From NCBI GenBank assembly GCA_021234155.1, contig JAJEKV010000076.1, forward strand, positions 107,452-171,451: a DNA stretch of 64,000 bases, given 5' to 3'. A program made the translations under genes and the position numbers. Numbering within the stretch: position 1 is the stretch's first letter; every line of letters begins with the position of its first letter. The notes beneath the pieces are model-generated. The model was not told the DNA's origin. It saw nothing but the letters and a program-made list of their open reading frames with translations, and ran no database searches. The stretch comes from Isoetes taiwanensis (lineage: Eukaryota > Streptophyta > Lycopodiopsida > Isoetales > Isoetaceae). Of this stretch, positions 47,042-58,960 are shown one piece after another.

Positions 47042-47304
47042 ACTGCATGAACACTGCCGGAAGATTTGCTTCCTTGATGAAGTTCTTGCACTAAAGCCAT
47101 CATCTCAAACAGTGTAGGGCTGCCTTATCCAAGCAACTGTGATTTTTTGTGATTATTTGCCTTATCCAAGCAACTGTGAGCTCTGCCAGGAGATACCACT
47201 GTAACTACGGAGGAAGAAAGAAACCCTTTTCCAAAATCCGGCCGGAAGAAATTTATAGGGCAAAAGGTTAAAAGGTAAAAGGAAAAAGATAGAAGTAGGG
47301 TAAT

Positions 47305-47310
47305 TATAAG
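47305..47310 (+). promoter_or_regulatory. Candidate TATA box of the peptide gene
   Basis: TATAAG lies 61 bases upstream of the ATG at 47371. The surrounding segment is the duplicated promoter block. Confidence 0.4.
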
Positions 47311-47370
47311 AAGTCCAAGGCTATAAGCACCACCAACAAATAAGCAAAACAACCGAATCTGCTTCATTTC

Positions 47371-47625
47371 ATGGCAAGCAAGAAGGTTATGGTTTGCTTT
47401 TTGTTTTCATTATTATTATGTGTCTCCTTAGCACAAGGCCGCGCCACCAGGATACTTTCGACCCAAAAATTACTTCAAAAAAATATAGTCAATAACAATA
47501 ATGGTTTATTCGGTTTGGAGATTGATGGGGCTTCGGGCTCAACAGCCTGGAACAGGAAGCAAGTGGATTTCAAAGGTGAATGTTTCCCTTTTGAGTCTTG
47601 TGGGGATTTGATGGAAGAGCCTTGA
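47371..47625 (+). CDS. Small secreted peptide precursor (84 aa), unknown family
   Basis: The single-exon ORF begins with a clear N-terminal signal peptide: MASKK, a hydrophobic core at residues 6-20, and a likely cleavage after AQG (residue 23). The mature part is about 60 residues, has a basic start (RATRIL), an N-rich stretch (residues 41-44), a GASGST segment and a C-terminal pair of cysteines (C71, C77) within GECFPFESCGDL. Overall this resembles plant post-translationally processed or cysteine-containing signalling peptides, but I recognise no motif of CLE, PSK, RALF, RGF, CEP, EPF or SCOOP families. The gene lies in the low-error block, has a TATA box, and its promoter segment exists twice. 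The start is the first ATG after the TATA box. A frameshifted copy is at 31970. Confidence 0.55.
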   Translation: MASKKVMVCFLFSLLLCVSLAQGRATRILSTQKLLQKNIVNNNNGLFGLEIDGASGSTAWNRKQVDFKGECFPFESCGDLMEEP

Positions 47626-48242
47626 GATTAGACGGAAGTGGCCAGGCTATAGAAGGTTTATAGGGTTCTGTTTCATAGGAGGTTTATAGGCTGTTTCATC
47701 GGAGGCCACATTATAATTATTGTTGATAATGTTGCCATAATAGACTTTCAATGCTTCTCATATAGATTATTTTTAATGAAATAATTTTCAAAGTTCACTT
47801 TCCCTTATACATTAGAGAAACTTACAAAATACTCTTAATTATTGACTAAATTATCAAAAAGCTTCTTAAACAAATCCTAATTTAATTTAAAATTTCCCAA
47901 CTTGCCCATTTTTCCTAACAATCTTCTTGCATAACTTGGATAGGTGGAATTACATTTCTAAAGGGTGATATTGAAGCATAATTAAGGGCTAGTTTGAATG
48001 TATATGGATGTTCACGTACACCTTTACAAAAAAAAGAATATCATAGAAGATAAGAACTCGTATATAATTGTAGGGATTAGATGTGTAAAGGGTGATATTG
48101 AAGCACAAAAGATAAGCAATTAAGGGCTAGTTTGAATGTATGTGGATGACCACTCACACCTTTTCAAAAGTAATGTCGTAGAAGATGAGAACTCGTAGTA
48201 TCATTATAGGGACAAAATGGATAGAGCCCGTGCAAATAACGA
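47626..48242. other. No gene recognised; 3' flank of the peptide gene
   Basis: Counterpart of 32230-32835. Confidence 0.4.
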
Positions 48243-48365
48243 AAGAGAATTTCTCCATTTAATTGGTCTAATCCTAGACCCATAAATGGCACATGCCTAT
48301 TTATATTCAAATCTGGTATATAGCATGAAATTTAAGATACCATTATCTTAACATATATAAACAAG
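48243..48365. repeat. Diverged fragment of the module-B ORF region, copy 2
   Basis: Counterpart of 32836-32960, related to 49935-50060. Confidence 0.55.
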
Positions 48366-48440
48366 AAATTTAATCGTCCTACGGTGCATGTTCGAAGTTT
48401 TAGCATGTTCCTACGTGCAAGTTCTTGTCGTGCCCTACAT

Positions 48441-48867
48441 TAAAAAGAATCTCTTGAGAATACTCTAAATTCATAGATTCTCAAAGATTCTACCAAGGTT
48501 CTCTTAGAGGTTTCGTGAGCATTTCTCTAAATTTTATAAGATTCCCTCTAGATTCCATTAGATTTCCCTAGATTCTCCAAGATTCTATGAAGATCCCCTT
48601 GGATTCCCTTAGATTCCTTTAGATTTTATGAGATTGCCCTAGGTTCCCTTACATTACATGAGATTCAAAGAGATTCTATAAAGATTCCCTTAGATGCTCT
48701 AAGATTTCATCAACATTTTCTTAGATTCCCTTAGATTTTATGAAGATTCCTTTAGATCCCAGCATTTTAAGAGATTCCCTTAGGCTTGTAAATATTTTTC
48801 TAGATTCTCTTACATTTTATAAGATTTTCTTAGATTCTATTAGATTCTTACGGATTCCTTTACATTC
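48441..48867. repeat. Minisatellite of TTAGATTCCC-like units, copy 2/3 boundary
   Basis: Counterpart of 33046-33465. Confidence 0.8.
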
Positions 48868-49127
48868 TAGAACTTTTTAGAACATTCTAAGACTTTCTGG
48901 AACATTCTAAGACTTTTAATATATTCTAGAACTTTTCGGAAGTATTTCCCTAGATTTCCTTATATTCTGTAGATTCTCCTACATTCTAGAACATTCTAAA
49001 ACTTATTAAAACAATTTGGAACTTTCGGAAGAATTTTCTTAGATCCCCCTAGATTCTCTTATGTTCTAGAACTTTCTAGAGAGCCTTCGAACATTCTAGA
49101 ACTTTCTTGAACTAGCTAGAAGCGTTA
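48868..49127. repeat. TTCnnGAA-rich minisatellite, copy 3
   Basis: Counterpart of 33466-33735. The empty retrotransposon site is at 49003. Confidence 0.75.
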
Positions 49128-49198
49128 TAGTCTATTTTATCTTAATGGGAAAATTACCCTTAAGTATATTTGAAACATAAATTATTCTTAGAGTTAAT

Positions 49199-49241
49199 GC
49201 TTGGTCTAGTGGTTAGCATGAAATTTTGAGGTCGAATGCCC
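49199..49241 (+). mobile_element. tRNA-like SINE head, shortened, copy 3
   Basis: Box-A-like TGGTCTAGTGG is retained. The segment before TCGAATGCC is shortened and reads GAAATTTTGAGG instead of GGGGGGCTGAGG. Confidence 0.4.
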
Positions 49242-49289
49242 ACATAACATAAAAATTTTAAAAGCCTTTTCCTAAGGGATGAGCATTCA

Positions 49290-49690
49290 ACTTGGGCGTA
49301 GAGAATCTTGGACTCGATCACCTGGTCGAGATCTCACCTGCGTGACAATAATTAAAGCAATATGAGCCATAGGATCTATTATATATAATTCCCAAAGTCA
49401 TGTGCACCGTAGGATATGTGCCAAGCCACGTGAGCCGTAAGATCTCGGATCGATGATCACGATCGGATCAACCTAGACCGTAGGATCGATTACATATAAT
49501 TCCCAAAGCCATGTGCACCGTAGGATGTGTCCCAAAGCAACGTGAGCCGTAGGATCCCGGACCGACGATCAAAATCGAGATCAACCCGGGCCGGTGGGAT
49601 TGCCTACATATAATCTACAAACAAACTCCCAAGCCATCTGGGCCATAGAACACGTCCCAAAGCCACGTGAGCCGTAGGATCTCGGATCAA
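49290..49690. repeat. CCGTAGGAT tandem repeat, copy 3
   Basis: Counterpart of 7800-8175 and 33900-34285. Confidence 0.65.
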
Positions 49691-49781
49691 CGGCCGGATT
49701 CAGAAGGACAAACATAAGAACATATATATGTTATGATATGATATTGTAGGTTGATTCCTCTAGAACATTATTCTGAAATTC

Positions 49782-50461
49782 CTATCTAGAATTTTGACAC
49801 CTCGACCAACTTCGGATGCTTAACACTTCTCCATAAAAAAATTTGAAACGTATAATAAATTGAGGCAAAGGAACAATCGAAAGCTCCAAAGGCGGAGGGA
49901 AAGAATGGATCGATGGAGCAGTCAGCGAGAGGGCTCCATTTAATTGATCTAATCCTAGACCTATAATTGGTCCATGCCTATTTGTATTCAAATCTGGTAT
50001 AGTATGTGATTCTAGCATGAAATTTAGGATACTAATATTATCTACTCTTATATAATCGATATAAGCCAAGATTCGATTCCCATATTCCTTGGATTCCCGT
50101 CCGGGAAAAAAATAGGGTGCTCGTGTGAAAAAAAAAGGAAAAATAAGAACCGTATCAGGGTGGACATCTGTCGATCGAAGATATTTTTGTTGTGACAAAC
50201 GGCAGTCGTGAGTTCGTCTCGTCGTTGATCTTATCTGCTTCTTATCTACTTCTGAAGGACTCTGCTCCGTCAAGTGCTCTTCCTGCCAGTTCGTTTGCTC
50301 CATTCCGTGAGCTCTCCTTTCACCGCCGCGTTAACCCGGTAGTAAAAATTTTTGTGTGTGCGTGATGCATCTCTTTGGCTATGGTTCTTTTCGGCATGGT
50401 TCGCCCTTTGGGTCGGTTGATCGCATCCCCGTTCTTGGGTCCGATCAATGCCATCAAGCAT
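49782..50461 (-). pseudogene. Conserved hypothetical ORF of module B, copy 3, frameshifted
   Basis: The central part (50303-49850) is the same as copy 2. The start MPERT is lost because of indels at about 50306-50345, and the C-terminus differs after GEVL. Several of the indels fall at CTG/CAG triplets, so they may not be real. Confidence 0.35.
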
Positions 50462-50726
50462 GGCCGCTTCAATTCATGCAAATCGAGAGAGAGAGAGGCC
50501 TGCTTTGTGCCACCGTAAACCGGGGACTTCTTGGGTGTTCTATTATCGGGGCCTCTTCTTTCTAAAGGCTACCATGTGTCCGCACAATTAGCATCACACC
50601 AGGTTAGATTTGTTAATGTGGAAAAAGAAATTTCCCTTTTTACGCCATCTAAAATGGCTATCTCATTTCTAAATTTTGCAAACCCGGAGCATGCAAGTTT
50701 GATTAATGTAATCTTCTTTGTGTGAG

Positions 50727-50853
50727 AGGTGAGGCATGAGCTTGTGCATGCTTATTTGCTTAGCTACAATAGCCTTTCTAAGGCCATTAATGGTCGTGAA
50801 GGAGTCTTCCATGTTCCGCTCCACATGAAATAATTGGCACTAGAGATTATCCA
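50727..50853 (+). pseudogene. Cinnamoyl-CoA-reductase-like exon, copy 3
   Basis: The acceptor reads GTGAG instead of GCAG, the donor reads AAATAAGT, and a base is missing after GTTCC. It is non-functional as written, otherwise like 35331-35458. Confidence 0.45.
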
Positions 50854-51314
50854 AATAAGTTTGGTAAAGTTTCCTCCTCGGTTTTTGTTGCAAAACTAAA
50901 GGTTACGAGGCGGTTTAAAGGGAAAATGCTTAATCTCCTTTATTCTTCATGTTTAATCGATGAGCCGTCGGTTGTTACTTTATTTTTCCGTTTAATCCTG
51001 TTGCAAGGACGTCTCTGATCTTTGAATCATACACAGTTTTCCCTTTGTTCCAGCAGAGGTTTTGCCTTTTCCAATTTCGTGCGGTGATGTTGACATGGGT
51101 TTGGAGCTGCTAAAAATAAGCCAGGCAATGGATAGGACATTTTCCAGATTTTCGGAAATAGGCTGGTTGGTTGTGCTGGAATAATGGCCACAGGTAGGCT
51201 TTATGTCTGTTTTTTTGCCGGAGTTGAGCTCTGTATAAATCGGGAGACTTCATGCCAGTTTAGGGAAAGTAAAGCCAAAGGACACCAAGGTAGCTATTTG
51301 CATTATACTTCATA

Positions 51315-52130
51315 TTGTCTTTTTTTTGTACAGATTTGACATTAAAGTCCGGTCAATATTTTTATTGTTTCTTGAAGGGCAGGGAGCAAGCAGCCTTAAA
51401 ACAGAAATCTACTACAAAACAAGGAGTTCAAGTTGATCCAAGTGCATTAAGTGTTGTTAGAGTTCCTACTTCCACTCGGGGTGACAGAAGATCTGGTTTT
51501 GAAAGCTCAGTGATGGAGATGAACAGCAAGGCGTCTCACCATAGTCTCACCATAGCACACGCCCATTTGTCCCATTGTTGGGCCCTGAATCACAAATATT
51601 GTCACATTCCACGCATGAAGCAAACTTTGATAAAAGCCCAAAGTAAGGAAGATGTCAGAAGTTCTTGTTTGATTCTTTCTATCCTAGAGGTTAAATTTAC
51701 ACGAGTCTCTTCTGCAGGGCTGCGGAAGGGAACTTGTTGGCTTCGGGAAATAGAAATGTGGAACATGAAGTCCTTAGTGAAGCTTCTTCCCATACAAGTC
51801 CAACAAATGCAGTGATTTTATAGCTTGAAGTCTGGCATGGAGGGCCTGTGTTGCCAAATCTCAAACTATCCCATGTGCTACATAAAAAAAATGAACGTCC
51901 TGCCATCATCAGAGCTTCAAAAGCCCTGTTTTTGTCATGAATTGGGTTGCGGGGCTTCCAACTCTACAGATTCATGCAGTTATGTGGTATATGCATATCT
52001 CGCATTTCCCATCATTCTAAAAATGATACGTAAGGAAACAGGAAGCAGGGGCAGGGAATGGATCTTCCAAATGGTGATTCTAATTTGTTTGCTTTTCGAT
52101 TACGCAAAGGACGAGGACATAATCATTTAA
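51315..52130 (+). other. Unrecognised conserved coding-like block, copy 3 (166-codon frame)
   Basis: The open frame 51315-51815 reads through GREQAALKQKSTTKQGVQVD, PSALSVVRVPTSTRGDRRSG and MKQTLIKAQSKEDVRSS. It is the longest version of this block. A plausible acceptor precedes GGCAGGGAGCAAG near 51378. Low-complexity, polar composition; no family recognised. A second frame, 51825-52130, follows after a stop. Confidence 0.3.
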
Positions 52131-53271
52131 GCGTGATTCACCAAAATTGTTGGTAAGGCAAATGACTTCATGTCAAATTATAAATGTTACGCAATAGTAT
52201 AGGTAATTGAGTCCCGCTTTTTAATATAATAGGATAGAATTTAAAAAGAATTCTAAATTGAGACTACCACAGGATATACTTATCTATAGTCGGAAAAAAA
52301 AAATAGATATTCTTCTCCTCAGAAATGATGGCCTAGCTCGCATATATTATTTATAAATTTTCTGAATCATGTTATCGACAGTGATTGTTGTCTGATGCCT
52401 AACAAAAGCCATTGATTTTAAACATCCGTAGTTCTTAGGCTCCTTTAACGTATCTATAATTTACGCAGTCCCATTGTCTAAATGGTCCTGATTTGGTTTT
52501 ATTTTTTCAGATTTGTTGTGTGTAATTTTTACCCGAATTCCCTTACGCTAGATGTTTGTAATTCACTAAACATTGTGCTAAGACTGTTAATGGACATCAC
52601 CGTCTTGCAATCAAAAAAAGCGACAAAGCATTGAAGTCCTTGCTTACTGACATATTGATTGCATTTTACTTGCATGATATATAACTCTTTGGCACCCTTT
52701 ACTTCATTTTTCGATTCTGGCCCAAATATGTGCGGGCATTTTTTTTTTCTGACCACAACTCAATCATTGAGGATATTAAGAAGCTAAAGCTTTACGCAAT
52801 AGCTTGATCTAAGCGTGCATCATTGGCATCTATCATTTGAATCACCTTGCAAAGGCACTTTGTGCCACATTGTGTTTAAATATATAAAACATCATGCGTG
52901 TTGTATTATTCAGAATATTGGAATAATGGTTAGCCTCATAAGCCAAGCTCCTTAAAACTGATTGTTTTAAAAACATCTTTCAAGATCGTCATGGTTTCCC
53001 AATTGTAGAATTCTAATTTTGACTAAAGAATCCCAATAATTGAAGATTCTCATGTTGGGTTCCCAATTGAAGGATTTTGATTTTGGCTTAAGAATCTTAC
53101 TCCCAAAAGATAAAAACCAAGTTGCTACATTGCATTGAGTTGTCGAAGTAGTACATTGAACATTGATGAAGATGTTATTTTAGAAATTTGGGAAAGGATC
53201 AGTATTAGTTTCTGGAATTGTTAAGTTCCACTGGTTGCAAGATTTATTTCGGGCAAGATATTTGGAGCATT
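52131..53271. other. No gene recognised (module B, copy 3)
   Basis: Counterpart of 11160-12297. Confidence 0.4.
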
Positions 53272-53435
53272 AGCTTCCAACCACATCAGGCAGATCTTAA
53301 GTTGAGCTTAGGCATCATGGCCGAGGCACATTCTTAGGAATATGAATGAGAGTAGCTTCCAACCACATTAGGGAGATCTTAAGTTGAGCTTAGGCATCAT
53401 GGCCGAGGCACATTCTTAGGAATATGAATGAGAGT
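53272..53435 (+). repeat. 83-bp direct tandem duplication, copy 3
   Basis: Same pair of units as in copies 1 and 2. Confidence 0.85.
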
Positions 53436-55739
53436 ACAGAGAGATGCCGAATAAGAAAATATAATTTTTCAAGTCAAGCAAAATCTAGTCTTTGCCATGC
53501 CTTCTTACCTGTAATTAGAGGATAACTCGAATTTGTTGGATATAATAACATGTATTGTGATAGATTTCATATATAATTACTGGTCGTATCATTCTTATTG
53601 CATTGTTTTTTACATGACGTTCTTGAAACTCTTAAGTTACTTCTCACGTGTTTGTCCCAACACTTGATTTTGATGCAAGGCTTGGTTGAAAGGAAATCGT
53701 TCGAATACTACATCGTAGAAAAATGTGCACCTACGAGTACTCAAGGAAAAGTCTCCTCTTGACATGTGTGATCTTTAGAACAAGATTGTGTTAAGTATTA
53801 GCATAAAGAGATGGACAATTGCAACCTAATGCCTGGCATGCAAACATTTAAATTTTGTCTTTTGTGAGGATCAACTACTTAGTACCATGCGGGTAGCATT
53901 TAAATTTTGAGCAAGATTCTAAAATTATCTGGTCTATCTTACGACAAGGACAAGCGTCCCATATATTCAATCCGTTCAAGAAGGCTTTTTGCGCAAATGC
54001 GAACTATGATAAATCCATTACTAAACAAGATTAGAACAAAGACTCAGGCCAACTTTATAGGGTTAGAACTAAAGAAATGTTCGCGGCGGCGCGATAAATT
54101 TCTTGTATACATAAACACACTTTGATGTGTGGGATGCATGGGTTGCTCCTTTCCATTTTGGTCATCAAATTTAGCTGTAAAATCTCGGCCACATGTTTAG
54201 ATATGCGTACATGGCATGCGTGCATGGCATGCGCAGCAGATCTTAGTCGTTAGATCAAAAGGTGAGGATAAATCCTAGCCATTAAGTTTTTATAATAAAT
54301 TGCAATGAGGTGAGGTGGCATCTTCATTAATAAAAAGGTAGCGAGGTGGCAACGCATTTATTAGGTGGACTTTCTAGGAAGCTTTCTCTGTCTTAATTGC
54401 CTTCAAAGGCCTGTAACTTGCACTAGAGGGGTCGGATGAAGATGGGGCACATGCCTTGTATTCTTCTCGTCGAGAGCTTTTCAACGACCGATACTTTGGC
54501 ACCGTTCATGTGTGTATCTTAGCATTAGGTTTCACTTTGCATTAACAATTACATACATCTTAGAAGTAAATAGCTAAACCTTTGTAATAATTCTAAACCT
54601 TGCTAATTGTGCATTGTGTAGATAATAATGTGTACCATAAAAGTGGTAGCAATGTACATTATTGCATATAAATTGGAAAATATATTTATTAGGTTATGCC
54701 TTACACTATACCATAAAATGGCCACACTAACATAATCTATAGAATGGTCATTGTAACTCACTAAGCATTTTAACCAATGTTAACATGAATTCTCTAGATG
54801 TTAGTTGTGGGGTTAGTTGTTTTGCAATCCTTGATGCTTATTTGTTGTTGCATTTGCTCAACAATGTGATGCAAACGCATGCCTGATTGTAAAATTTCCA
54901 ATAATGTCCTTAAAACAATGTAGAGGCGCTTAGAGGTATCCATAATGTTCCTCACGGAGCAAGCGATGATGATTTACCATTCTAAATGAAAAATATCTTG
55001 TATACATCAAGTATGTTTCTATATAGCAACATAAATAGAGCCCTTACATCCTTGAAGACAATTGTCGATGCTTTATTATTTTAATTATCTTGTACACATA
55101 GAGCGGTATAAATGTCCTTACATTCTCATGACTATCAACCCGTGAGACAACTCATCCCGAAGGTGGTTGTAAACGATTTCAAAGTGGCATTTGTAATGGT
55201 TATGGACATAAAATCACTACATACAGCTAAAAGAACCCATCTTGCTACAAAAGGTAAATATCATCTAGAGAACAATGTGCTACATATAGAAAGTTTTCAA
55301 GGTTGAGCGAAAGATCTGAGTATGGGCTGCTTGCAAAATAGGGCGCCTATGAGTTCCTTGTCGATGCACTCTGTGCTCTTCTTTTGTAATCCTCAACGTC
55401 TTCAACAGCCCGATAAACAGATTAGAAGCATACTCTGTTTTGCACCAAATGTAACCATCCATATTTCTTTCTATAATTCATGCTTCGACGTCTTCTTCTG
55501 GACCAAAATCTTAGATGCTCATACCAACACATTTTATGCCTATGAAAGGCTTATAAATCAGAGTTAAAACACGGGTGGAACAAAATACAGGCAAATAGTT
55601 CAAGGCCATGCTTTCTATGGAAAAAAAGAGCTTAAGATGTTGTTAGTGGCTATGTTAGAACTGATAGTGTTCATCTCGTGTGTTTCAGTGGAAAGGTCAC
55701 ATACATTAACTTTCTTCCATATCGTGCCATGGCTATCTT
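53436..55739. other. No gene recognised (end of B, start of C, copy 3)
   Basis: Counterpart of 12463-14818, with short extra segments at about 54630 and 54721 that copy 1 lacks. The frame at 55112-55306 recurs in copy 1 but matches no known family. Confidence 0.4.
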
Positions 55740-56362
55740 TTAGTCCAATTTTTGTACTAATATTTGGAATCTATCCAAATGCAACTCCCAATATACCCCA
55801 GTAGTAATCCTAACAATAAATGATTCTCCCATCAGAATTTGTTGGCATGCCCCTCGAGTTGGACATGTTAGATGATCAATCAGGTCCTTTACATTGTTCA
55901 ATCTCAGTAATAGTGCTCCTACTACCAGATCATCTTCTAGCTCCTTTTCCATCCCCTGCAATTGAAGAGCTGCAGATTTAATCCTTGAAATATACTCCTC
56001 TCTGGAGGCCCAATCTTTCAACTTCGTGGTGAAGATTACGGAGTACAAATTTGCTCTTTGAGAGAAGTGTCTCTTTAGGTAGATCTTTGACAATTGCTTC
56101 TTTGGCATAGCTATTTTGCTTCAGCTGTGCTATCATAGTATCATCTAGATAGCGCATCATTCGATTGCCTTCAATCTCGTTGGAGCCATTTCAAGAGAGC
56201 TTGTCTCTGCATCATTCCCTTATTTGCCTTTGGTTGATGTTTCATCTTTAACCACATGGGCTGCATTTGCCTTTGAGCTGATAGCAGCGGTCTTGGCTCA
56301 TCTCCAGGAAACCACATGCGAGTCCCTTCTCTGTCAATTTGCCTCGCACCTTTATAAACCAA
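55740..56362 (-). pseudogene. Ty1/copia-type gag relic, copy 3
   Basis: Minus-strand frames 56362-56171, 56160-55978 and 56108-55740 together give a gag-like stretch: DDTMIAQLKQNSYAKEA, then KDWASREEYISRIKSAALQL, then KELEDDLVVGALLLRLNNV. The pattern fits the copia gag (UBN2) core. Frames overlap, which indicates frameshifts. The 122-codon frame is the longest. Confidence 0.6.
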
Positions 56363-56447
56363 TAAAAGGCATTAGCATGCGTTAGTATTTCAATTCTTCC
56401 CATCTACGCCTAGCGGGATCAACAATCCAACGCCAGAGGATTGACCC

Positions 56448-56459
56448 GATTCGATACCA
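56448..56459 (-). other. PBS-like site of the copia relic, copy 3
   Basis: TGGTATCGAATC on the minus strand, as at 15471-15482. Confidence 0.4.
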
Positions 56460-57519
56460 TATTAGAGGCGGGAAGAAATACCATCAAAAAGGCATTGATC
56501 TATTGAAGGAACTCCCTTTATACATCTTAGGAGGTGTATCATTTATGGACCTCACCCGCCTTTGCTTGATTAATGGAGCAGCTAAAGCAAGCTCCTTAAC
56601 TTTTGGAATTTTAGAAATAGCTAACTCTATTTTGACTGAACTCTAACAACCAGACGTCACATGACTAAAAGTCATATTTGTTACAATATCAGAGTTCCAA
56701 TAAATAAAACTGTGGAATTAGCTCATCATAAAGAAATACTTAGAGCCCGTATACACTATTCCTGCTTATATACTGAAGTTTTTGTTATGCACATGATTCA
56801 GATTTAACAGTGCCAGCCAATTCCTCAAGAAATCCTGCTTCGCAAAGCTTTGCAATATCTTCTAGTCCATGTTCTTTTTCTGCATATTTTATTTTTGCTT
56901 GATTTCCTTATCAACATAAAGCTTATCATCAGACTGTAAGTTATCATTTTTGTTTTTACCTAAGTATATAAAAGTGTCTACCTCACAAGTTATGCAATTG
57001 ATTTCTTGTTAATGTTGGTCAGATATGGCTGCTTCAAAATATTTATCAGATATGAGAAAGTATTCCAAGGTAAAGAGAATGGAATAAAGCAAGTGGACTA
57101 TATGGAAAGGTTCGATTTCTACATGATGAAAAAATGAGACCTCTTTTATGAAAGGTGGAATTGAAGGTATGTGTCTGCGAGACAAACTTGCGTATTCTTT
57201 TTTATCTTTTAGTGTGGCCTACAATGAATGGATTACGAACGCTTATGTTCAATATCAGAATTCCACCGCCCATTTCTCTCACAAATCCGAGAAAATATTC
57301 TTTAGCATGAATAGAGACATGTACTTTGCTTTTGCATCCTTCATGTTGGATTGTTTTCATGAAGAAAACAATTGATTAACTGATAAATAGAAGTTAGGTT
57401 TTAAAGCACATGATTTCTTACTATATTAGTAAGATTAAGGCACTCTAGGTCCTTCTTTCTCCTGCTACCTCATTAGTAAGACTGAGGTAGTAAGATTATT
57501 AGGGGTTTGGAGAAGCACT
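56460..57519. other. No gene recognised (module C, copy 3)
   Basis: Counterpart of 15483-16535. The frame 57148-57375 matches no family. Small hairpin-forming motifs lie at 57417-57497. Confidence 0.35.
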
Positions 57520-58870
57520 TGTTACGGTGGTCCCACATAAAAGTTGTCTCTTGGGGTCGCATTACGGTGGCCAAGTCAGGTCCTTAGTAGTACCCATGTT
57601 TGTATGGCATCCTTCTTTGCTAGCCCCACGGATCAAGCGTCGTGAGCTCATTGCAATAGTTTGGAACTTTATTTGGGCGAGTACTAAGGAAGGTGTTGTG
57701 CTTAAGGTGGCTTGGTCGAAGTGTATCCTTCCAAGATGGGCAAGTGGTCTGGGTATGATGGACTTCTTACTGCAGAGCAAAGTGCTTATTTCAAAGTTCA
57801 TTTGGAGACTCCTGAATAGTGAGGATGACTCTCCTGGTTCATGCCTTCTTAGACAAGCTCTTGGTCACTGTATCCTTCTAGGCAAGAAGGCTGTCAAACC
57901 AATCCTACCTTGGGCTTTATTTCAGACTCTGCAGCCTTTTCCAAGTGCTTCTCCATTTTTGCGTGGCTTGTTGACAGCATGGGAGGCAGTCAGACATCTT
58001 TTCTGGCCATGCCCCTCTATCCACACCCTATTGGAGACTCCATAGTGGTGGGCACCACTACCTCCAGACCCCTCAGCACCTCCATTGGCAGCATCAGTTC
58101 ATCCCCTTACACAGAGATGATGGGTCCTTGCAGGTGTTGTCTCTATTCAAGCATAGTATGAAGCGGGTCACCTACTGTCTTGGCCTGAATTTCAGGCAAA
58201 GTTCCTGCTCTCTCGTTGGGATGTATCTCTATGGAAGAAGGTCGCAGAAAATTTGCCTCTTATAGTGCAAGTTGGTGTTGCTGAAAGGGTGCCATGGGAC
58301 TGTCATGAAAATATTCACAAAGGCAAGCACTTTGTCAGATCAGTATATCGCCTTCTTTTCGCCCCTCCTTCTTTTCCACAACCCGTCACACATGGCGATG
58401 GCTTTGGGATAGGTTGCTCCACCCTAAAGTCTCTGTATTGTAGTGGCAGGTTATCCACAGGTGCCTGCGGGTTAATGCCTTTCGACATCACTATGATCCT
58501 CGCATATCTGCAGTATACCCGCTCTGTCTTTCAGACGTTGAGACTCTTGAGCATTGTCTCTTTTATTGTTGTGGGGTTCAACCAGCGTGGTCCTGGCTAT
58601 AAGGTTTATTTAACAGTACATTGGACTGTCGATGCATCCTCTTGGCGTCCTATCCCAACGCATGGCCTCCATCTAAACAAAGGGCTTCCATCTTGGTTCC
58701 AGTTGGCTCTTATGGTCGATATGGGAGCGTCGTAGACACCACATCTTTCAGGGCATTAATTCATGCACGCGATTTTATTATGGTTGCCGGAAAAAGATAT
58801 TGTGACCCTACGAGTGTTCCTCCCTTGAATCGAAATGATGGAACGCGCATTTGGATTGATATCTTGAATT
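57520..58870 (+). pseudogene. LINE reverse transcriptase thumb and zf-RVT region, copy 3
   Basis: This is the better preserved copy. The frame 57527-58045 encodes ELIAIVWNFIWASTKEGVVL, KVAWSKCILPRWASGLGMMD and SKFIWRLLNSEDD, the plant LINE thumb region. At 58388-58612 one frame reads TWRWLWDRLLHPKVSVL, then after a TAG in place of tryptophan WQVIHRCLRVNAF, and YPLCLSDVETLEHCLFYCCG with PAWSWL, the zf-RVT signature (CxxC...HCLFxC). The catalytic RT core and endonuclease are missing. Confidence 0.75.
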
Positions 58871-58960
58871 GATTCTTCTCGTTAGTCTCCTATTGCGGAG
58901 TAAGTACACCGTGCTCGGGCTCGTGTTCTGTGGCATTTTTTTGTGCTTACGGTTAGATGA

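Larger units (their letters stand above)
33609..49002 (+). repeat. Tandem duplication unit, copy 2 (B-D, C missing)
   Basis: This 15.4-kb unit matches 7501-13136 and then, from 38709, jumps to sequence matching 23316 onward. The counterpart of 13137-23315 (about 10.2 kb) is absent. Minisatellite, ORF and gene relics otherwise follow the same order as in copy 1. Confidence 0.9.
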
